A stretch of DNA of 61,590 bases, taken from assembly GCA_947586185.1 (NCBI GenBank), contig CANPXN010000015.1, forward strand, positions 1-61,590. Direction: 5' to 3'. This document shows, piece after piece, positions 1 through 7,070 of this stretch. Position numbers and translations under genes: made by a program. Under the pieces are notes generated by a model that had not been told where the DNA came from, searched no databases, and was given only the letters and a program-made list of their open reading frames with translations. This DNA comes from an uncultured Clostridia bacterium (GTDB taxonomy: Bacteria; Bacillota; Clostridia; Oscillospirales; Ruminococcaceae). The stretch's first letter is position 1, and each line of letters opens with the position of its first letter.

Positions 1-4
1 ATTA

Positions 5-34
5 AACAGCAGCCGAGTATACTCAACTGCTGTT
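5..34 (-). terminator. terminator of the dockerin/LRR gene
   Basis: AACAGCAG (5-12) pairs perfectly with CTGCTGTT (27-34), and the loop contains a further GAGTATACTC palindrome. It lies just past the stop codon at 39 and is followed on the minus strand by TTTAAT at the window edge. Confidence 0.6.
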
Positions 35-38
35 AATT

Positions 39-1622
39 TTAGCTATATATAATTCTTCTTTTCAGAATAATAACATCAAAAACATTAACTGTTCTATCGC
101 TGTTCATGTCGGCACGTTTCCATTGTTCTTTGGTAAGTTTTTCTGCATTAACAAGAAATTTCTGCATTAAAACTATATCAGAAACAGCAATTTTATTATC
201 GCCGTTTAAATCGCCTGAATCTTTAGTTATAACACTTTGTGTGGTAGTAGGCGTTGTAACCGGCATTGTCGTGGTTGTAGTTGTGGTTGTTGTAACCGGC
301 TTTATTGTGGTTGTAGTGATAGTCGTTGTGATTGGTCTTGTCTTAGTTGTAGTAGTTGTCGTTGTTACAGGTTTAGTCGTAGTTGTAGTGGTGGTGGTCG
401 TAACCGGCTTTGTTGTGATTGTAGTGGTAGTCGTTGTGACCGGCTTTGTCGTGGTTGTAGTGATAGTCGTTGTGATTGGTCTTGTCGTAGTTGCAGTAGT
501 TGTCGTTGTTACAGGTTTAGTCGTAGTTGTAGTGGTGGTGGTCGTAACCGGCTTTGTTGTGGTTGTAGTGGTAGTCGTTGTGACCGGCTTTGTCGTGGTT
601 GTAGTAGTCGTTGTTGTGACTGGTTTTATCGTGGTTGTGGTAGCTTTTGTTGTAATCAATTTTATTGTAGTTGTAATGGTAGTTGTTGTAACAGGCTTTG
701 TTGTGGTTGTAGTAGTCGTCGTTGTAACCTGCTTTGTTGTAGTTGTAGTAGTGGTTGTTGTAATCGGCTTTGTCGTGGTTGTGGTTGTAATCGTTGTAAC
801 CAGTTTTGTCGTAGTTGTAGTAGTGGTTGTTGTGATCGGTTTTGTTGTGGTTGTCGTAGTGGTGGTGGTCGTAACCGGCTTTGTTGTGGTTGTAGTGGTA
901 GTCGTTGTGACCGGCTTTGTCGTAGTTGTAGTAGTTATTGTAACAAGTTTAGTCGTCGTTGTAGTTGCCTTTGTTGTAACTGGTTTAGTTGTGGTTGTGG
1001 TAAATTTCGTTGTAACAGGCTTTGTTGTGGTTGTAGTAGTCGTCGTTGTAACCTGCTTTGTTGTAGTTGTAGTAGTGGTTGTTGTAATCGGCTTTGTCGC
1101 AGTCGTTGTAACCGGTGTAGTAACAACAGGTCTGCTGAGCAATGAATATTTAATATTATTATTTATAGCATATTTATGTGCATAGGAATTTTCATAGCAG
1201 TAAAACATTATACTACCACCACCAGCGGTCATTAATGGGGAAACACTAATTCCGGATATTGATATTACACTATCAGGAATGGTTAACGATATATGTATTC
1301 CTTTGTTATACATATCTCTGCCATTAAAAGCTGAACTATTTATTGATTTTACAGGCATATCATTAATTTCGCTTGGAATGGGTATACTTATTGCATGATT
1401 ATTTACTGAAAACAGTGACTTATTATAACCTGTAATTTGAATATAATCACTTACACCATCATTATCTGTATCAACTCCCGTATAATATAAATAGTCTTCA
1501 TATACAGCCGCTTCAACCTTATTAAGTGGATCAACGCTTACTGCTCCCGTACAAAAAGCAACTGCACAAACCACAGACGAAATCAAACCTATAAGCTTGC
1601 TAATTACATTTCGTGTTTTCAT
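39..1622 (-). CDS. secreted dockerin protein with LRR-like domain and Thr-rich linker
   Basis: This 527-residue exported protein probably docks onto a cellulosome scaffold. The start at 1622 (MKTRNVISKL) is preferred because GGAGGAAAGG lies just upstream; upstream in-frame ATGs lack a ribosome binding site. Residues 1 to about 38 are a signal peptide. About 120 residues follow that resemble a degenerate BspA/LRR_5 leucine-rich repeat (INSSAFNGRDM, SLTIPDSVISISG). A very long linker of K-P-V/I-T8-type repeats comes next. The C-terminus is a type I dockerin with two calcium-loop repeats (GDLNGDNKIAVSDI and ADMNSDRTVNVFDV). There is no recognisable catalytic domain, so an adhesion or structural role is the best guess. 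The linker length is likely to vary between strains because the DNA is repetitive. Confidence 0.8.
   Translation of the reverse strand: MKTRNVISKLIGLISSVVCAVAFCTGAVSVDPLNKVEAAVYEDYLYYTGVDTDNDGVSDYIQITGYNKSLFSVNNHAISIPIPSEINDMPVKSINSSAFNGRDMYNKGIHISLTIPDSVISISGISVSPLMTAGGGSIMFYCYENSYAHKYAINNNIKYSLLSRPVVTTPVTTTATKPITTTTTTTTTKQVTTTTTTTTTKPVTTKFTTTTTKPVTTKATTTTTKLVTITTTTTTKPVTTTTTTTTTKPVTTTTTTTTTTKPITTTTTTTTTKLVTTITTTTTTKPITTTTTTTTTKQVTTTTTTTTTKPVTTTTITTTIKLITTKATTTTIKPVTTTTTTTTTKPVTTTTTTTTTKPVTTTTTTTTTKPVTTTTTATTTRPITTTITTTTTKPVTTTTTTITTKPVTTTTTTTTTKPVTTTTTTTKTRPITTTITTTTIKPVTTTTTTTTTMPVTTPTTTQSVITKDSGDLNGDNKIAVSDIVLMQKFLVNAEKLTKEQWKRADMNSDRTVNVFDVIILKRRIIYS
240..1130. repeat. 33-bp tandem repeats encoding the Thr linker
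   Basis: About 27 imperfect copies of a 33-bp unit encode K-P-V/I-T(8) within the dockerin protein. Because the code is ACN-rich, the opposite strand reads as long open Val/Ile- and Cys/Gly-rich frames that are not genes. Confidence 0.85.
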
Positions 1623-1658
1623 AATCCTTTCCTCCGTATTAATACTGTGAATTGTCAA

Positions 1659-1687
1659 CATCAGCCGAGCCAAACGCTCGACTGATG
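1659..1687 (-). other. hairpin in the 5' leader of the dockerin gene
   Basis: CATCAGCCGAGC (1659-1670) pairs with GCTCGACTGATG (1676-1687), 11 of 12 positions, around a 5-nt loop. It lies between a TATAAT at 1725-1720 (no good -35) and the start codon. It could stabilise or regulate the mRNA. Confidence 0.45.
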
Positions 1688-1790
1688 TCATTTCACAATT
1701 ATTATTCATCATTGCGAGTATTATAGCGGTTTTTTATTTCATAAATTTTTGATTTTCCTTTTGACTTTACTTTTTCTATAAGCTCAGCTA

Positions 1791-2495
1791 CTATAGGATT
1801 TTCATTATAATTCTTATTATAAAGCTTATTATTCTTGATATTGTTAGTGTGATTATTATTGCAGCAATTACCCAACTTATCACATTTGCCACATTGATTT
1901 TTTTTTTAACGTCATTGGTGTATAATTTACCGCCGATATTATACAAGGTAACACCAAACAGCTCGGACACCTTATCGGTATAATCACTGTCGTCAAATTT
2001 AAGCTTTACATAAAAAAACTTTTTTTCATCATTTATAACATCATTTTCGAGCACCCGAATATTCCTGATAAAATCAGCAAAAGCTGATGCATTAATTTTC
2101 ATTGCATAATCAGGGATATCTACGTCGGGTATCAAAAATTTGTCCAAAAGCTCTGCAAGCCTTGATTTATCCGCATTTTTCAAGCCGCTGTAGGCTGAAT
2201 ACTCGTCAAAGCTGTCAAACTCAAAAGCGAACGTACCATATTTTATCGAACCGAAGTCTTCGGAATTGGGCTTTACATACCGTATATTCTTGATAAGCAT
2301 TATGTATGAATTGCTATTCCAAAGTTTACCATAAACATTCTCTACGAGACCGCTTTCCAATGCCTTTCGGACTATCGGATCAACATCCTTTTTTTCAGGC
2401 ACATAAAAGCCGGTTTTGTTTTCATCATAAACGAAAGTACCTATCTCGTACCCTGTCGGCGAACCTTTATACGAGCAATATGCATAAACCTTCAT
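1791..2495 (-). CDS. C-terminally membrane-anchored protein of the GTPase operon
   Basis: I do not recognise the family of this 234-residue protein. The start at 2495 overlaps the stop of the upstream GTPase gene (TGATG), which indicates translational coupling; the longer frame from 2522 is less likely. Most of the protein is soluble and rich in Tyr, Phe, Asp and Lys. The last 35 residues form a hydrophobic hairpin or paired transmembrane segment (VISWVIAAIIITLTISRI and beyond). In this operon it is the natural candidate for the membrane-acting effector or anchor of a GTPase-regulated system, but that role is inferred from context only. Confidence 0.7.
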   Translation of the reverse strand: MKVYAYCSYKGSPTGYEIGTFVYDENKTGFYVPEKKDVDPIVRKALESGLVENVYGKLWNSNSYIMLIKNIRYVKPNSEDFGSIKYGTFAFEFDSFDEYSAYSGLKNADKSRLAELLDKFLIPDVDIPDYAMKINASAFADFIRNIRVLENDVINDEKKFFYVKLKFDDSDYTDKVSELFGVTLYNIGGKLYTNDVKKKINVANVISWVIAAIIITLTISRIISFIIRIIMKIL

Positions 2496-3535
2496 CAGAA
2501 CATCCCTACCTTTGTTTTGCACAATTTCAACGGATCTTTCACCATTTCAAAAGAGTTTTTCTTTTCCGCAAGCATAGCCTTCAGTTTTTCAGATTCCATC
2601 ATAAAGTCCTTAGCAGATGGCATTTTAAAGAAGTTTTCAAACAACGTTCTGAACAGTTTCTCCCATATCGAACCGCCTTTATTCTTGGACTCCTTTGCCG
2701 CCTCGAGAAGATAAAGCAAAATAAGTATTGCAGGCAGCTCACAGTTTTGAGGCTGTGGTGCTTTGGGCATATTGCCCTCCTTAGAAACAAAATTATATAT
2801 CGGGGTCATTGCACTGACTGCATTTTTCTCAAAACGCTTAAATTCAAGGTTACCCATTGTTTCAATAGGCGTGATAACAATTTCAAACTTTGCGTGATTA
2901 TACTCGCTTTTAATGCGATCCAAAAGACTTTTGTATGTCTCTTTTACTTTTTCAATCACCTTGCCAAATTCATTCTGATGAATATAACGCTCGCATTTCA
3001 ACGGCACAAATATGAACATACCGTTTTTCTTATTCTCGTCAAATTCATTCTTTACCATATCTGTTATTCGGTTGCAGTAGTTCATATCTTCCCCGGCTGG
3101 ATTTTCCATTAAAAAAGGGGTATCAATAGCAACTATAAATACGCTGCTCTTTTTTATCAAAGTCGCCATTTCATCATAGTGTTCTTCAAACTTTTCCTTT
3201 CTGAGCCATTCGCCCGGAAAATCATAAAAATGCATATTAATTTTTCCATTAGGTTTACTTTGGAGTTTAAACGTCAAATCATACTCCATAATTTCCAAAG
3301 TCGGAGTGTCATCAGGCGTATAACCTTTGTTTAATCTTCCCATCTTATAAATATCCGTCATTTCCTGCCTTTTTTCATCAAGAGCACAGATAGTTTGTGC
3401 CCCTGAAGGCTGTATGGAAAGATCTCCGCTTTCAAGCTTACTGTCCAGCTGCTCCTCAATGCTTGCGAGAACGCTTGTCTTTCCGCAGCGTCTTCCTCCA
3501 AGCATCATAATGTTGATATCTATACCTTTAGCCAT
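2495..3535 (-). CDS. P-loop GTPase, DO-GTPase-like
   Basis: The 346-residue protein has a P-loop at residues 13-20 (GGRRCGKT) directly after a short N-terminal strand. A DFPGEW motif near 105-110 serves as G3. A hydrophobic segment (VFIVAIDTPFLM) and a possible G4-like region (FVPLKCE) follow. The architecture resembles the 'double-GTPase' (DO-GTPase) TRAFAC proteins known from bacterial conflict gene clusters. AGGAGAGG lies at good distance upstream and the preceding gene ends 5 bp away. It probably senses or transmits a signal between the dynamin-like protein and the membrane protein; that is inference. Confidence 0.7.
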   Translation of the reverse strand: MAKGIDINIMMLGGRRCGKTSVLASIEEQLDSKLESGDLSIQPSGAQTICALDEKRQEMTDIYKMGRLNKGYTPDDTPTLEIMEYDLTFKLQSKPNGKINMHFYDFPGEWLRKEKFEEHYDEMATLIKKSSVFIVAIDTPFLMENPAGEDMNYCNRITDMVKNEFDENKKNGMFIFVPLKCERYIHQNEFGKVIEKVKETYKSLLDRIKSEYNHAKFEIVITPIETMGNLEFKRFEKNAVSAMTPIYNFVSKEGNMPKAPQPQNCELPAILILLYLLEAAKESKNKGGSIWEKLFRTLFENFFKMPSAKDFMMESEKLKAMLAEKKNSFEMVKDPLKLCKTKVGMF

Positions 3536-3540
3536 TTTCT

Positions 3541-3906
3541 TTACCTCTCCTGAAATTTTATTTTGAAATTATCTTCTGAACAGCATTCCTTGATTCCCTG
3601 AACCAGTTCAGACCATTCACGTGAAACTTCTCGCGTCATAATTTTTTCGTTGTACTCTTCTGGCCATATCTTTGAGATATTATCTTCATACAAATAACGC
3701 CACTCAACTTCGGTCTGACCTTCTTCACTCAATCTGTCGTGCAGATCGTAGATAGCAGCGTACATGGATTTGTTTGGTATCATATACAGCTTTTCAACGT
3801 CTTTTCTGATATCTTTGGAGATATCATACAGAGCGTTTTTGAAAATCTCAATTATCTCTTCAGCTCTGCCTTCAAGATTACTTTCTTCGCTCTGCAACCC
3901 CTTCAA
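3541..3906 (-). CDS. small helical protein of the GTPase operon
   Basis: The 121-residue protein is acidic and predicted helical (SNLEGRAEEIIEIFKNALYD), and I do not recognise it. Its only in-frame start is TTG at 3906, with no clear ribosome binding site. An ATG at 3926, immediately after the upstream stop, is in another frame and closes after seven codons (MSSSKIS). One extra base at the AAAA tract would join that ATG to this frame. The true start, a frameshift or a sequence error therefore remain open. Position between two GTPase genes suggests an adaptor. Confidence 0.6.
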   Translation of the reverse strand: MKGLQSEESNLEGRAEEIIEIFKNALYDISKDIRKDVEKLYMIPNKSMYAAIYDLHDRLSEEGQTEVEWRYLYEDNISKIWPEEYNEKIMTREVSREWSELVQGIKECCSEDNFKIKFQER

Positions 3907-3926
3907 CTGATTTTGCTGCTGCTCAT

Positions 3927-5153
3927 CTATTTCAAAGAGTTTAGCACGTACAATATATCCAGAATTGGCATAAGAAGATGCGTTTCAACGTCATCTTTTG
4001 AAGAGCAGTTCGCTTTTATCACATCTGATACGGCAAACTTGTTTTTGTCTATCTTGTTTATGTAAGCCTTGCATTGATCGTCATTTATGCCAGGCTTATT
4101 ATTTACTACCCAGAAAAGCATTTCTCTTGCATATCCGGGCGAAACTTTCTTGGCGATATCGCTGATAACGGTAACATCAGGACGGTCAACATCTGCGCCT
4201 GTTTCGGCTGGCAGACGCATATATATTATGGCGTCGCTGTCATTTTTTATGGTATTAAACATATCCTCGTCAACGTTCAGAAGATTGTCTTCCAATCCGA
4301 TAGTATCAAGCAGTTTTATTTTTCCCGCATCTTCAAATGGAAAATGACAATGTATATCCGCCGTTTTTACGCTGAGAAAATTGTAGTACTTTTCATCTCG
4401 GTTTTTGTGGCTGTACTGTGCCACATATTTTTCGATATCCTCTTTCGGCACAGTGATTCTGCCTTTTTTGCAGTTTTCAATTATTTCATCTGAATGAACA
4501 TAATAATTTCTCAGCTTTTCAAACAAAATAGATTCATCGGCATACCCATCAGGGATATTTTCCTTTATCTTATCTATAGGTATGTCACGGAGCTGTGACA
4601 ACAAGGAAATGCAGTATTCACTGCTGTGGCATATATTCCGCAGATAATCATTGATTATATTTATCATTTCGGTTTCGCTGTAAAACGTTATCTCGGCGTC
4701 AACCTTATCTGTACCCGAGTTGGTTATCAGCGATTTCGCACCCGTACAGGCAGTACCGTTTGATGAGGGTATGACGTCTGCATCTAGTCCGCTTATCGTC
4801 TGTATCAGTGTACTTTTTCCCTGACGCATTCTTCCAACAAAGCTGATGTGAAGCTGCTCACGGCCAAATCTTTTTTTCAGCCTGTTAAGTTCATCGGCAT
4901 ACTCTATTGACAGTTCATCAAATCTTTTCAGGGAAATACTGCCTACCTTTGCCACTATTTCAGGGTCTTTGAACAAAGAAGCAAATCTTCCGTTTCCCGA
5001 ATTGATATCGCTTTGTATACATCTGAGCCTGTCAATGCCCCTGCTGCATTTTTTCAGCTTCTCCGAGGCTTCGTCAATTTGTTTTACTTTGCTTTTCCTC
5101 TTTTCAATAATCGCATCGATCTGTTCTGCAATTAAACTCATAATACTCTCCAT
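3927..5153 (-). CDS. dynamin-like GTPase, first gene of the phase-switched operon
   Basis: The 408-residue GTPase has G1 GRMRQGKS at 107-114, a conserved Thr in TACTGAKS near 134-141 (G2), DTIG at 283-286 (G3) and NNKPG near 351 (a G4 variant). A roughly 100-residue helical N-terminus precedes the GTPase fold, as in dynamin_N family proteins. The start at 5153 is preferred over 5198 because AAAGGCGG lies just upstream. No helical assembly or paddle domain is evident after the GTPase domain, so it is shorter than classical bacterial dynamins. It heads a four-gene operon transcribed away from an invertible promoter segment. Confidence 0.75.
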   Translation of the reverse strand: MESIMSLIAEQIDAIIEKRKSKVKQIDEASEKLKKCSRGIDRLRCIQSDINSGNGRFASLFKDPEIVAKVGSISLKRFDELSIEYADELNRLKKRFGREQLHISFVGRMRQGKSTLIQTISGLDADVIPSSNGTACTGAKSLITNSGTDKVDAEITFYSETEMINIINDYLRNICHSSEYCISLLSQLRDIPIDKIKENIPDGYADESILFEKLRNYYVHSDEIIENCKKGRITVPKEDIEKYVAQYSHKNRDEKYYNFLSVKTADIHCHFPFEDAGKIKLLDTIGLEDNLLNVDEDMFNTIKNDSDAIIYMRLPAETGADVDRPDVTVISDIAKKVSPGYAREMLFWVVNNKPGINDDQCKAYINKIDKNKFAVSDVIKANCSSKDDVETHLLMPILDILYVLNSLK

Positions 5154-5222
5154 TCTGCCGCCTTTATAAATATAAATACGAAAATCCAAAGACGACAATT
5201 AGATGTTTCGTTGTTTCTACGA

Positions 5223-5240
5223 TTGTCAATTCAATGACAA
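5223..5240. promoter_or_regulatory. operator-like inverted repeat upstream of the GTPase operon
   Basis: TTGTCA-N6-TGACAA is a perfect 6+6 dyad in the leader of the GTPase operon. Read on the minus strand it includes a TTGACA, but no acceptable -10 follows at 16-18 bp, so it looks more like an operator than a promoter. Confidence 0.35.
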
Positions 5241-5327
5241 ACAAAATAAATGTTTAAAAGTACTACTTTTTATGTATTGATTACAACAAATCATTACATA
5301 ATATAATTAAAATAATAATTAAAGCGA

Positions 5328-5349
5328 TATTTTTTCCCAGAGTATCTCC
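5328..5349. repeat. left inverted repeat of the invertible segment (IR-L)
   Basis: These 22 bp, containing CCCAGAGTATCTCC after a T tract, are the exact reverse complement of 6719-6740. This IR lies between the recombinase stop codon (5428) and the GTPase operon start (5153). It is the expected crossover site on the operon side. Confidence 0.85.
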
Positions 5350-5402
5350 ATACGAGAAAAATCAATAACAAACCTCCCATTTACGTCGTTTAAGATGAAA
5401 TT

Positions 5403-5427
5403 TGACCAAAATTTTGACGGTGAATAG
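5403..5427. repeat. direct repeat copy 1 flanking the recombinase gene
   Basis: This 25-bp stretch (TGACCAA...TTTTGACGG...AATAG) matches 6565-6589 at 21 of 25 positions in the same orientation. The two copies closely bracket the recombinase coding region and could be arm-type binding sites for its N-terminal domain. Confidence 0.5.
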
Positions 5428-6525
5428 CTAGAGAATACAAGCAAGCTTTTCCATATTTTGTCGTTTCAGTTCCATTGAAGAGTGAACATATCGGTCAAGG
5501 GTTATCTTAACGCTTGAATGCCCTAATATTTCGCTGAGCGTTTTGATTTCAAAGCCGGATTCAACGCACCTTGTAGCGAAAGTATGACGAAGGGCATGAA
5601 AATTCACATCATGTAAACCGCATATTTTCATATACTTTTCAAAAGTATATCTCATCATTCTTGGCTCAACAAAATGCTCTGAGCTGCCGGAAAGCAGGAA
5701 GCTATTTTCGGCAGTTTTAAACTTCCTTAATGTATCACATAAAAATTTCGGCAGCGGAATATCTCTTTCTGAACACCTGCTTTTTGGCGGAGTAATTATT
5801 ATTTTCGTTTTCACTTCCTCGTCATATACCTGAATCCTCTGCATAGTTTTTTCGATATGGAGTATCTGATTCTTGAGCTTGACATTCTTCCATTTAAGCG
5901 CACAAAGCTCGCCGATCCTGATACCGGTAAACAGGCTCAGATACACGCCAAGCTTGTTTAGATCCATATCGTCCGTAAGAAATTCTGTAAGCTTTTTCTG
6001 TTCCTCAATTGAAAGCACCCTCATTTGCTTTTGTTCTTGACGTACGCAAATATTATTGAAATTGCAGTTTGTTTTCACATTCTGACTTTCAATATAAGAA
6101 AAAACAAGCTTCAGAACACACAAAATATCATTCACTGTTTTAGATGAAAGATTTTCATTGTTAAGCTTCAAAGACAGGAAGTTTTCAACCTGTTTACCGG
6201 AAATCAATGCAGCGTCATATCCGCCAAGTTCAGGTATGATATGATTTTTGCATATGTTTCTGTACTTTCCGTATGTCGATTCTTTATGCTTGAATTTCAC
6301 TGTTTCAAGCCAGTCAGTGCAATATCTTGCTAACCTCAAGCTCTTATAAATATTTGGCTGGATACATTGTTTCTTATGAAAACCAAGCTTTTCCTTAACC
6401 TCTGTGTAGCTTTTGGCATAAACAGAATGATACTTTGGCTTGCCATACTGGTCGTATGAATCAAGAAACCGGCCTTCCCACCTTCCATCCTTACGTTTGT
6501 AAATATTTTCTCCTCTTCGTGACAT
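5428..6525 (-). CDS. tyrosine recombinase inside the invertible segment (putative DNA invertase)
   Basis: This 365-residue Tn916-Int-like tyrosine recombinase has an N-terminal arm-binding-like region (NIYKRKDGRWEGRF), a SAM-like core-binding domain at about 60-155 and a catalytic domain at about 170-355. The catalytic set is complete: R203 (TGIRIGE), H310-x2-R313 (HALRHTF), H336 (LGHSS) and nucleophile Y346 (DRYVH). GGAGGAG precedes the ATG. The gene lies alone between perfect inverted repeats at 5328-5349 and 6719-6740, which fits a recombinase that inverts its own segment. As oriented, its transcript runs toward the GTPase operon with no clear terminator between, so low read-through is possible. 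Confidence 0.85.
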   Translation of the reverse strand: MSRRGENIYKRKDGRWEGRFLDSYDQYGKPKYHSVYAKSYTEVKEKLGFHKKQCIQPNIYKSLRLARYCTDWLETVKFKHKESTYGKYRNICKNHIIPELGGYDAALISGKQVENFLSLKLNNENLSSKTVNDILCVLKLVFSYIESQNVKTNCNFNNICVRQEQKQMRVLSIEEQKKLTEFLTDDMDLNKLGVYLSLFTGIRIGELCALKWKNVKLKNQILHIEKTMQRIQVYDEEVKTKIIITPPKSRCSERDIPLPKFLCDTLRKFKTAENSFLLSGSSEHFVEPRMMRYTFEKYMKICGLHDVNFHALRHTFATRCVESGFEIKTLSEILGHSSVKITLDRYVHSSMELKRQNMEKLACIL

Positions 6526-6550
6526 TTAAACTCCTCCGAATTTTATTATG

Positions 6551-6565
6551 CCGAGGCTCTCGGCT
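6551..6565 (-). other. short hairpin in the recombinase 5' leader
   Basis: GCCGAG-GCT-CTCGGC is a perfect 6-bp stem about 25 bp upstream of the recombinase start codon. It may affect translation or act as a protein-binding dyad. Confidence 0.3.
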
Positions 6566-6589
6566 GACCAAGTTTTTGACGGCAAATAG
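6565..6589. repeat. direct repeat copy 2 flanking the recombinase gene
   Basis: This is the partner of 5403-5427 (21 of 25 identical, same orientation), located just upstream of the recombinase gene. Confidence 0.5.
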
Positions 6590-6652
6590 TAGAAAAAGCA
6601 TTAAAGGAATTAGTGAAATGACACAAAACAACAGATAATATTATAGAAATTA

Positions 6653-6681
6653 TTGACATTTTGTGCCGTATGTAGTATAAT
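6653..6681 (+). promoter_or_regulatory. invertible consensus promoter, currently facing away from the operon
   Basis: TTGACA (6653-6658), a 17-bp spacer and TATAAT (6676-6681) form a perfect sigma-A promoter. It lies inside the inverted-repeat segment and points at the right repeat (6719), 37 bp downstream of the -10. In this orientation it meets a hairpin terminator at 6740-6766 and a convergent gene. Inversion of 5350-6718 would place its -10 near 5392-5387 on the minus strand, reading into the GTPase operon with a leader of about 225 nt. Confidence 0.85.
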
Positions 6682-6718
6682 TATAAGTGAAAAATTGTCA
6701 TATAGGTATCCCTCAGAG

Positions 6719-6740
6719 GGAGATACTCTGGGAAAAAATA
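6719..6740. repeat. right inverted repeat of the invertible segment (IR-R)
   Basis: This is the exact 22-bp reverse complement of 5328-5349 (GGAGATACTCTGGG followed by an A tract). The A tract read on the minus strand gives the U tract of the adjacent terminator hairpin. Confidence 0.85.
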
Positions 6741-6766
6741 AGGCTGTTTTAATGGTAAACAGCCTT
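6740..6766 (-). terminator. bidirectional terminator abutting IR-R
   Basis: AAGGCTGTTT (6740-6749) pairs perfectly with AAACAGCCTT (6757-6766). On the minus strand it is followed by ATTTTTT, which belongs to IR-R, and so ends the 10273-6773 gene group. On the plus strand it is followed by ATTTAATTATTT and should stop the outward promoter of the invertible segment in its present orientation. Confidence 0.8.
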
Positions 6767-6772
6767 ATTTAA

Positions 6773-7033
6773 TTATTTAAATTTACTTATAATTTGTCTT
6801 ATACGCCTTTCAGAAACGCCAAACATTTTTGAAAGTTCCTGCATATTACTTCCGTTATAATTCGATTTAATATATGTATACACAAAATCATTATTAAAAA
6901 GTTTTTTAGGAAATGACACTTTCTGTCCGCCAAATAATTTTTTTATTTTCACAGCCGTGCCAACATCATAAGCTGTAGCTATTTCCATATAAACGCTTTT
7001 TAAATTCTGCGGCTTTATCTCCTTAATATCCAT
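6773..7033 (-). CDS. Mor-family transcription activator-like protein
   Basis: This 86-residue DNA-binding protein has an N-terminal half resembling the Mor/C dimerisation region (ATAYDVGTAVKIKKLFGGQ, then a VSFPKKL strand). Its C-terminal helix-turn-helix (LSKMFGVSERRIRQIISKF) also fits the family of phage Mu Mor/C middle-gene activators. Family size is slightly larger in phages. It lies 37 bp downstream of the amidotransferase gene and converges on the invertible segment. It probably regulates genes of the mobile element; the target is not visible. Confidence 0.65.
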   Translation of the reverse strand: MDIKEIKPQNLKSVYMEIATAYDVGTAVKIKKLFGGQKVSFPKKLFNNDFVYTYIKSNYNGSNMQELSKMFGVSERRIRQIISKFK

Positions 7034-7070
7034 TATAATTCAACCCTATGGAAATTTCATGTCCTAAATT

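Noticed and set aside
240-1130. Regular repeats resembling a CRISPR array
   Set aside because: The period is 33 bp with no unique spacers, and the frame encodes a Thr-Lys-Pro linker.
106-1185. Long plus-strand open frames (359 and 302 codons) rich in Val/Ile or Cys/Gly
   Set aside because: They are the complement of the Thr-linker repeats of the dockerin gene; no ribosome binding site and no protein-like composition.
1771-1796. CTATAAGCT/AGCTACTATAG hairpin as terminator after the membrane-anchored protein gene
   Set aside because: It is followed by A-rich rather than T-rich sequence on the minus strand, so it is not a standard terminator.
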